NCBI GenBank assembly: GCA_025357355.1
Contig: JANXPK010000224.1
Coordinates: 1-9,172 of the forward strand
Direction of reading: 5' to 3'
Origin: Rhodobacterales bacterium
GTDB taxonomy: Bacteria; Pseudomonadota; Alphaproteobacteria; Rhodobacterales; Rhodobacteraceae
Length of the DNA: 9,172 bases
Part shown: piece by piece, positions 5,858 to 9,172 of the stretch
How the letters are laid out: every line of letters begins with the position of its first letter
Position numbering within the stretch: position 1 is the stretch's first letter
Translations under genes and position numbers: made by a program
The notes under the pieces: generated by a model
What the model saw: only the letters and a program-made list of their open reading frames with translations
The model's database searches: none
Told to the model about the DNA's origin: nothing

Positions 5858-6787
5858 ATGAATGATGTCGACGAAAACAGGCTGGAATGGCCGACTTTGC
5901 TGCTGCTGCTGACCTATGTGGTCTGGGCGGCTGGGACAATGCTGTGGCAAGAGCAGGCTGTGCTGTCATTGCTGCTGACCGCGGTTGCGATCGCGCAATT
6001 CTCGTCGTTGCAGCATGAGGCGCTGCACGGGCATCCGTTCCACATTGCCGTGCTGGACGAGGCGCTGGTTCTGCCGGCGCTTGCGCTGTTCGTGCCGTTC
6101 CGGCGATTTCGCGACACCCATTTGCAGCACCATTTCGACCCCGCGCTGACCGACCCCTATGACGACCCGGAATCGAACTACCACGATCCGCAAGTCTGGG
6201 CGCGGCTGCCGGGGGCGGTTCGGGCCGTGTTGCGCTGGAACAACACCCTGGCGGGACGGATGATCATCGGGCCGCTGCTGGGCACGGTAAAATTCCTGCA
6301 CACCGATCTGACCCTGATCCGGGCTGGAAACCGCGCGGTAGTGAAGGCCTGGCTGATGCACGGCGTTGGGCTGGTGATCGTGCTGGCGTGGCTTTTGACC
6401 TGGGGGACGATGCCGCTGTGGGCCTATCTGGTGGCGGTGTATTTCGGACTGAGCTTGCTGCGCATTCGGACGTTTCTGGAACACCGTTCGCACGACGCCT
6501 TTCGCGCCCGCACGGTGGTGATCGAGGACCGCGGGCCGCTGGCCTTGCTGTTCCTGAACAACAACCTCCACGTCGTCCACCACATGCACCCGGGCGCTGC
6601 GTGGTACCGGTTGCCGGGGCTTTATGCGGCGCACAAGGCGCATTATCTGCGGCGCAATGACGGCTATGTCTATGCCAGCTACGCCGAGATTTTCCGGCGT
6701 TATTTCCTGCGGGCCAAGGACCCGGTGCCGCATCCGGTGTGGCCGGTCAGAAAGACCGGGGCGCTGCCAGAGACTGGAGAAACTTGA
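5858..6787 (+). CDS. Membrane fatty acid desaturase
   Basis: Integral-membrane non-heme di-iron desaturase of the FA_desaturase superfamily, 309 residues, inserting a double bond into a lipid acyl chain or related substrate. All three histidine clusters are visible: HEALHGH at 53-59, HLQHH at 88-92 and HVVHH at 238-242, the last followed by MHPG. Hydrophobic segments lie near residues 13-30, 33-48, 66-81 and in the 175-215 region. The ATG at 5858 has AAAAAAGG with seven bases of spacing, a good start. The partner redox carrier and substrate are unknown; a carotenoid or sphingolipid-type role cannot be excluded for this broad family. The stop codon lies inside the first bases of the downstream dispersed repeat, so the last residues may have been altered by its arrival. 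Confidence 0.88.
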   Translation: MNDVDENRLEWPTLLLLLTYVVWAAGTMLWQEQAVLSLLLTAVAIAQFSSLQHEALHGHPFHIAVLDEALVLPALALFVPFRRFRDTHLQHHFDPALTDPYDDPESNYHDPQVWARLPGAVRAVLRWNNTLAGRMIIGPLLGTVKFLHTDLTLIRAGNRAVVKAWLMHGVGLVIVLAWLLTWGTMPLWAYLVAVYFGLSLLRIRTFLEHRSHDAFRARTVVIEDRGPLALLFLNNNLHVVHHMHPGAAWYRLPGLYAAHKAHYLRRNDGYVYASYAEIFRRYFLRAKDPVPHPVWPVRKTGALPETGET

Positions 6788-6853
6788 TGGAAACATCATG
6801 CTGGCCGCGTGATTTGCAAGGCTGCCCTCGCCACCGGTGCCGGAGGACCGTCT

Positions 6854-6880
6854 GATGAGGGCTACAGTGTAGCCCTCATC
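6854..6880. repeat. Perfect 27-bp palindrome
   Basis: Arms GATGAGGGCTACA and its exact complement around one central G; as RNA, a 12-bp stem with a three-base loop. GGACC and GGTCC just outside extend the symmetry across a small bulge. It occurs only in copy A of the dispersed repeat. It may terminate transcription of the desaturase gene, though no U-tract follows. Confidence 0.7.
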
Positions 6881-7007
6881 GGTCCGATTGCCGCGGCGCG
6901 CCAGCGCAAGGCAAGGGGGATTGGGCTGGGTGCTGAAGTGAGGAAGGGGACGCGCACGACCGCGGGCGGGAGCGGTACGCGCACGCCCGGGGGGCGGTCG
7001 TGCGCCT

Positions 7008-7033
7008 CCCCGATAGGCTTTGGCCTGTCGGGG
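7008..7033. terminator. GC-rich hairpin with TTTG loop
   Basis: CCCCGATAGGC-TTTG-GCCTGTCGGGG: an 11-bp stem with one T.G pair. Its first four bases are also the end of the neighbouring 18-base hairpin arm, so the two stems compete at that edge. Located between convergent genes, it could terminate either; lack of a U-tract keeps this uncertain. Confidence 0.4.
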
Positions 7034-7112
7034 AAGGGAAGAAAGGCATGACGTGGGGGTTCAGGTTATTCTGGACGGGCGGGCCGGAGTTTCCGCCAAG
7101 GCTGATCATGCC

Positions 7113-7712
7113 CTAGGTCAGGCGGCGAAATATCGGGGTCGGGCCGGAGTTGTCGAAGAACGGCACGCCGGGCTGGGGGTGGCCGGAGAGCAAGGCCGCG
7201 GCCTCGGCCAGCACGACCTCGGTGATGAAAGGCAGATCAAGGTGGCGCGCTTCAGTCAGGCCGATCCAGTGCAGGTGCGACAACTCATCAGTGGCGGCGG
7301 CGAAATCATCGGGGTCGCCGACGAGTTGTGCTGCGGGGGCGAGAAAGAAACGGGCGTCGAACCGGCGTGGCGCGCCAGCCGGGGTGATGGCGCGGAAGAT
7401 GAAGGCAAGCGGCGTCGCAGGGGCCAGCGTCAGCCCGGTTTCCTCGACCAGTTCACGCAGGGCGCAGCCGCACAGCGCCGCTGGATCAGGTGCGGGTGGG
7501 GCACAGTGTTGGACCAGTCGGGTCTGGCAATCGGGCGCAAGATGCCCGGCCGAATGGTCGCCCGGATCGACGGCCCCACCGGGAAAGACATATTTGGACG
7601 GCATGAATGCGGCCGCGGAGCCGCGTTGACCCATCAGCACTTGTGGACCGCCCGGCGCCTGCCGCCACAGGATCAGCGAGGCGGCCGACCGAACGGCGAC
7701 AAGTTCAGCCAT
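7113..7712 (-). CDS. Nudix hydrolase with interrupted Nudix box (NUDT19-like)
   Basis: Predicted cytoplasmic Nudix pyrophosphohydrolase, 199 residues. The first half of the box is FPGGAVDPGD (43-52) and the second half is RELVEETGL (86-94), containing the metal-binding glutamates E87, E90 and E91. The two halves are about 27 residues further apart than in the classical G-x5-E-x7-REUxEExGU motif. Such an insertion is known in NUDT19-type enzymes, which cleave CoA or acyl-CoA; that substrate is only an inference here. The ATG at 7712 lies eight bases after the DUF983 stop, in a 16-bp tandem duplication. It is co-transcribed with DUF983, an arrangement I recall from related bacteria. Confidence 0.87.
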   Translation of the reverse strand: MAELVAVRSAASLILWRQAPGGPQVLMGQRGSAAAFMPSKYVFPGGAVDPGDHSAGHLAPDCQTRLVQHCAPPAPDPAALCGCALRELVEETGLTLAPATPLAFIFRAITPAGAPRRFDARFFLAPAAQLVGDPDDFAAATDELSHLHWIGLTEARHLDLPFITEVVLAEAAALLSGHPQPGVPFFDNSGPTPIFRRLT

Positions 7713-7734
7713 GATCGGGTTCAGCCATGATCGG
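7703..7734. repeat. 16-bp tandem duplication at the DUF983/Nudix junction
   Basis: GTTCAGCCATGATCGG occurs twice head to tail (7703-7718 and 7719-7734). On the leftward strand, the upstream copy encodes the end of DUF983 and its TGA, and the downstream copy supplies the Nudix ATG. With a single copy, the two genes would overlap by the eight bases ATGGCTGA. Confidence 0.85.
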
Positions 7735-8143
7735 GCAGGTCAGGCCGCGCGCCAAAGCCGTGCATCCGCTTGGCCCATTGCAGGGCCACCAGCATCCCCT
7801 TGAGCCTGGGCAGCAGGAACAGCGCCAGCGCGACGGTCAGGGTGGTGAACATGGCGGCCATCGTCAGCGGTGCGGGCCGGAAGGTGACAAAGGTGAAATA
7901 GATCGTCGGGGCCAGGATATGGCCGACGATGAGGATGGTCAGATAGGCGGGCCCGTCATCGGCACGCTGATGGTACAAAGCCTCGCCGCAGACCGGGCAA
8001 TAGTCGCGCACCTTGAGATAGGCGCGCAGCATCGGGCCCGCGCCGCATTGTGGGCAGCGACAGCGCCAACCGCGCCGCAACGCCGGCCAGAGGGGGCGTT
8101 CGGTGCCGTCGTCGGCGGCGACTGAAGCCAGTTGCGCGGTCAT
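7721..8143 (-). CDS. DUF983 family small membrane protein with zinc ribbon
   Basis: Uncharacterised DUF983 protein, 140 residues, of unknown function. It has an N-terminal zinc-ribbon-like pair of CPxCG knuckles (C30/C33 and C49/C52, with an additional C28), then two hydrophobic segments (about 68-90 and 93-114), and a short cytoplasmic tail ending LPDHG. The ATG at 8143 has AAGGAA upstream at suitable distance. It is first gene of a two-gene leftward operon with the Nudix hydrolase. Its promoter must lie in the gap to 8586, which is largely occupied by copy B of the dispersed repeat, whose left end is 46 bases from the start codon. Confidence 0.9.
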   Translation of the reverse strand: MTAQLASVAADDGTERPLWPALRRGWRCRCPQCGAGPMLRAYLKVRDYCPVCGEALYHQRADDGPAYLTILIVGHILAPTIYFTFVTFRPAPLTMAAMFTTLTVALALFLLPRLKGMLVALQWAKRMHGFGARPDLPDHG

Positions 8144-8188
8144 GGCGGTTCCTTGTCTTGCAGCCTGGGCTATTAGAGCACGATGGAT

Positions 8189-8376
8189 CTTGATGGAAAC
8201 ATCATGATGGCCGTGCGGTCTGTACGGCCGCCCTCACCGCCGGTGCCAGAGGACCGGGTCGGGTGCTGACGGTGAGGAAGGGGAGGCGCACGACCGCGGG
8301 TGGGAGCGGAACGCGCCCGCCCGGGGGGCGGTCGTGCGCGTCCCCGACAGGCTTTGGCCTATCGGGTAAGGGAAGA
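8189..8376 (+). repeat. Dispersed structured repeat, copy B
   Basis: Direct copy of the repeat at 6783-7042 without the 73-nt insertion. It lies in the 443-bp gap between the divergent DUF983 and EF-hand genes. It holds TGATG-GAAA-CATCA (8191-8204 region), an 18-base-arm hairpin at 8280-8297/8328-8345 with one G.G mismatch and a further pairing loop, and a second stem at 8342-8366 that is weaker than in copy A. Both copies end in the AAGGGAAGA motif. No transposase or open reading frame is associated. Confidence 0.8.
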
Positions 8377-8455
8377 GAAGCAGAAGATGCAAGTTCGGAC
8401 TCTGTACCTTTGGCCGGGCAGTGGTTCGTTGAAGCGATATCGTGCTGTAGCCGGT

Positions 8456-8467
8456 TTTGGCGCCAAA
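8456..8467. promoter_or_regulatory. 12-bp palindrome upstream of the EF-hand gene
   Basis: TTTGGCGCCAAA, perfectly symmetric, 119 bases upstream of the EF-hand start. It could be a binding site for a dimeric repressor. No matching regulator family comes to mind and chance is possible. The rest of 8377-8586 shows no clear promoter. Confidence 0.3.
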
Positions 8468-8586
8468 GGGGAGGGGCAATGGCGGGGCGCGCGGCTTTGT
8501 CGCAATGCCCGCGACGGAATTCGCCGGACCGGGCGTTTGATTGACATCGGGACCGGAGAAACCTCCCGGAGCAGTAGGAACAAGCG

Positions 8587-9138
8587 ATGAAACTGACACA
8601 CAAGACGACAGGTTTGGGCATTGCGGCGGTGGCCGTGCTGCTTTTGGGCACGGCGGCGATCGCCGACAACAAGGCCGACAAGCCGATGATGGGCCGGGGT
8701 GGCATGATGGTGCCGCCGGAGCTGAATTTCGCGGCGGTCGATACCAACAAGGACGGCAAGCTGAGCAAGGACGAGATCGCCGCCTTCCGCAAGGGTCGTG
8801 CCGCGTCGATCGACAGCAATGGCGACGGCAAGCTGTCGGTCGCCGAGATTGCGGCGGCGTGGCCCAAGAACATGGCCGACCGCGCCCAGCAGTTTGTCGA
8901 TGACCGCGACACCGACGGCGACGGGATGCTGAGCGCTGCCGAAATGCTGGACCCGCCGGTTCCGGCGAATTTCTTCGACATGGTTGACACCAACAAGGAC
9001 GGCGTCATCGACCAGACCGAGGCCGATGCGGCCATCAAGATGATGATGGGTCACCATGGCAAAAAGAGTGCCAAGGGTGCTGCTGCCACCCCCGCTCCAG
9101 GCGCGGCCCCTGACACGGCCGGCACCAGCGGCAATTGA
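8587..9138 (+). CDS. Exported four-EF-hand calcium-binding protein
   Basis: Secreted or periplasmic EF-hand protein of 183 residues. Residues 1-26 form a signal peptide (TTGLGIAAVAVLLLGTAAIA) with probable cleavage before DNKAD. Four complete 12-residue calcium loops follow: 52-63, 76-87, 108-119 and 134-145. All have D at position 1, N or D at 3, D-G at 5-6 and E at 12, so all four should bind calcium. The C-terminal ~30 residues (KKSAKGAAATPAPGAAPDTAGTSGN) are low complexity and probably disordered. AGGA lies seven bases before the ATG. Such small EF-hand proteins are common in alphaproteobacteria, but the role, whether calcium buffering, sensing or envelope stability, is not known. The last 34 bases of the window after the stop show nothing. 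Confidence 0.9.
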   Translation: MKLTHKTTGLGIAAVAVLLLGTAAIADNKADKPMMGRGGMMVPPELNFAAVDTNKDGKLSKDEIAAFRKGRAASIDSNGDGKLSVAEIAAAWPKNMADRAQQFVDDRDTDGDGMLSAAEMLDPPVPANFFDMVDTNKDGVIDQTEADAAIKMMMGHHGKKSAKGAAATPAPGAAPDTAGTSGN

Positions 9139-9172
9139 TCCCTTCTGCTGGGGCTGTTGCGCGCCGGGCTTG

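Larger units (their letters stand above)
6783..7042 (+). repeat. Dispersed structured repeat, copy A (with a 73-nt insertion)
   Basis: This copy fills most of the 325-bp gap between the convergent desaturase and Nudix genes, and matches the direct copy at 8189-8376. The first 68 bases align without gaps; copy A then has about 73 extra bases (6851-6923) containing a perfect palindrome. Structural parts are TGATG-GAAA-CATCA near the left end (6785-6797, a 5-bp stem with a GNRA loop), a hairpin with 18-base arms (6946-6963 and 6994-7011, one C.C mismatch) and a second hairpin (7008-7033). It overlaps the last codons of the desaturase. The remainder, 7043-7112, shows nothing notable. Confidence 0.8.

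Noticed and set aside
8511..8545. Possible general-stress (EcfG-type) promoter, GGAAT...GTTTG, upstream of the EF-hand gene
   Set aside because: The spacing is 14 bases rather than the usual 16-17, and the -35 match is imperfect.
8202..9038. Leftward open frames opposite the EF-hand gene and repeat copy B
   Set aside because: They are antisense to a well-defined four-EF-hand protein and cross the non-coding hairpin repeat.

Overview
The window is GC-rich and tightly packed. Its gene content fits an alphaproteobacterium, most likely of the Rhodobacterales (Rhodobacter/Paracoccus relatives). Supporting points are a LexA site of the alphaproteobacterial form GTTC-N7-GTTC, a RecA/ImuA-like protein of a type I recall from that order, the neighbouring genes yceI and cytochrome b561, and a DUF983-Nudix pair. 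This assignment rests on recognising protein families by eye; no search was run.

Layout. Positions 1-2140 read leftward: an imuA-like SOS gene, yceI, cytochrome b561, and the first 87 codons of methionyl-tRNA synthetase running off the left edge. Positions 2459-4642 read rightward: a Tas-type aldo/keto reductase, a Cys-rich lipoprotein and an overlapping lipocalin lipoprotein. Positions 4903-5760 (leftward) encode an XRE-type regulator, divergent from a membrane fatty acid desaturase at 5858-6787 (rightward). Positions 7113-8143 (leftward) hold DUF983 and a Nudix hydrolase in one short operon. Positions 8587-9138 (rightward) encode an exported protein with four EF-hands.

The most unusual material is in the gaps. 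A 144-bp sequence occurs twice in opposite orientation (2206-2349 and 4695-4837). Each copy holds four TGTAG repeats at an exact 11-bp period followed by a GTTAA-N9-TTAAC palindrome, and together they bracket the reductase-lipoprotein-lipocalin segment. A second, unrelated repeat occurs as two direct copies (6783-7042 and 8189-8376) around the Nudix-DUF983 operon. It carries a GAAA-capped mini-hairpin, a very strong 18-bp-arm hairpin and a second hairpin, and its left copy supplies the stop codon of the desaturase gene.

How the genes may work together. The imuA-like gene should respond to DNA damage through LexA, but no imuB or dnaE2 follows it in the window. YceI and cytochrome b561 form a commonly seen envelope lipid/redox pair. 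The divergent regulator and desaturase suggest local control of membrane lipid unsaturation. The two lipoproteins are probably translationally coupled envelope proteins. No phage, CRISPR array, transposase, rRNA or tRNA gene is visible.
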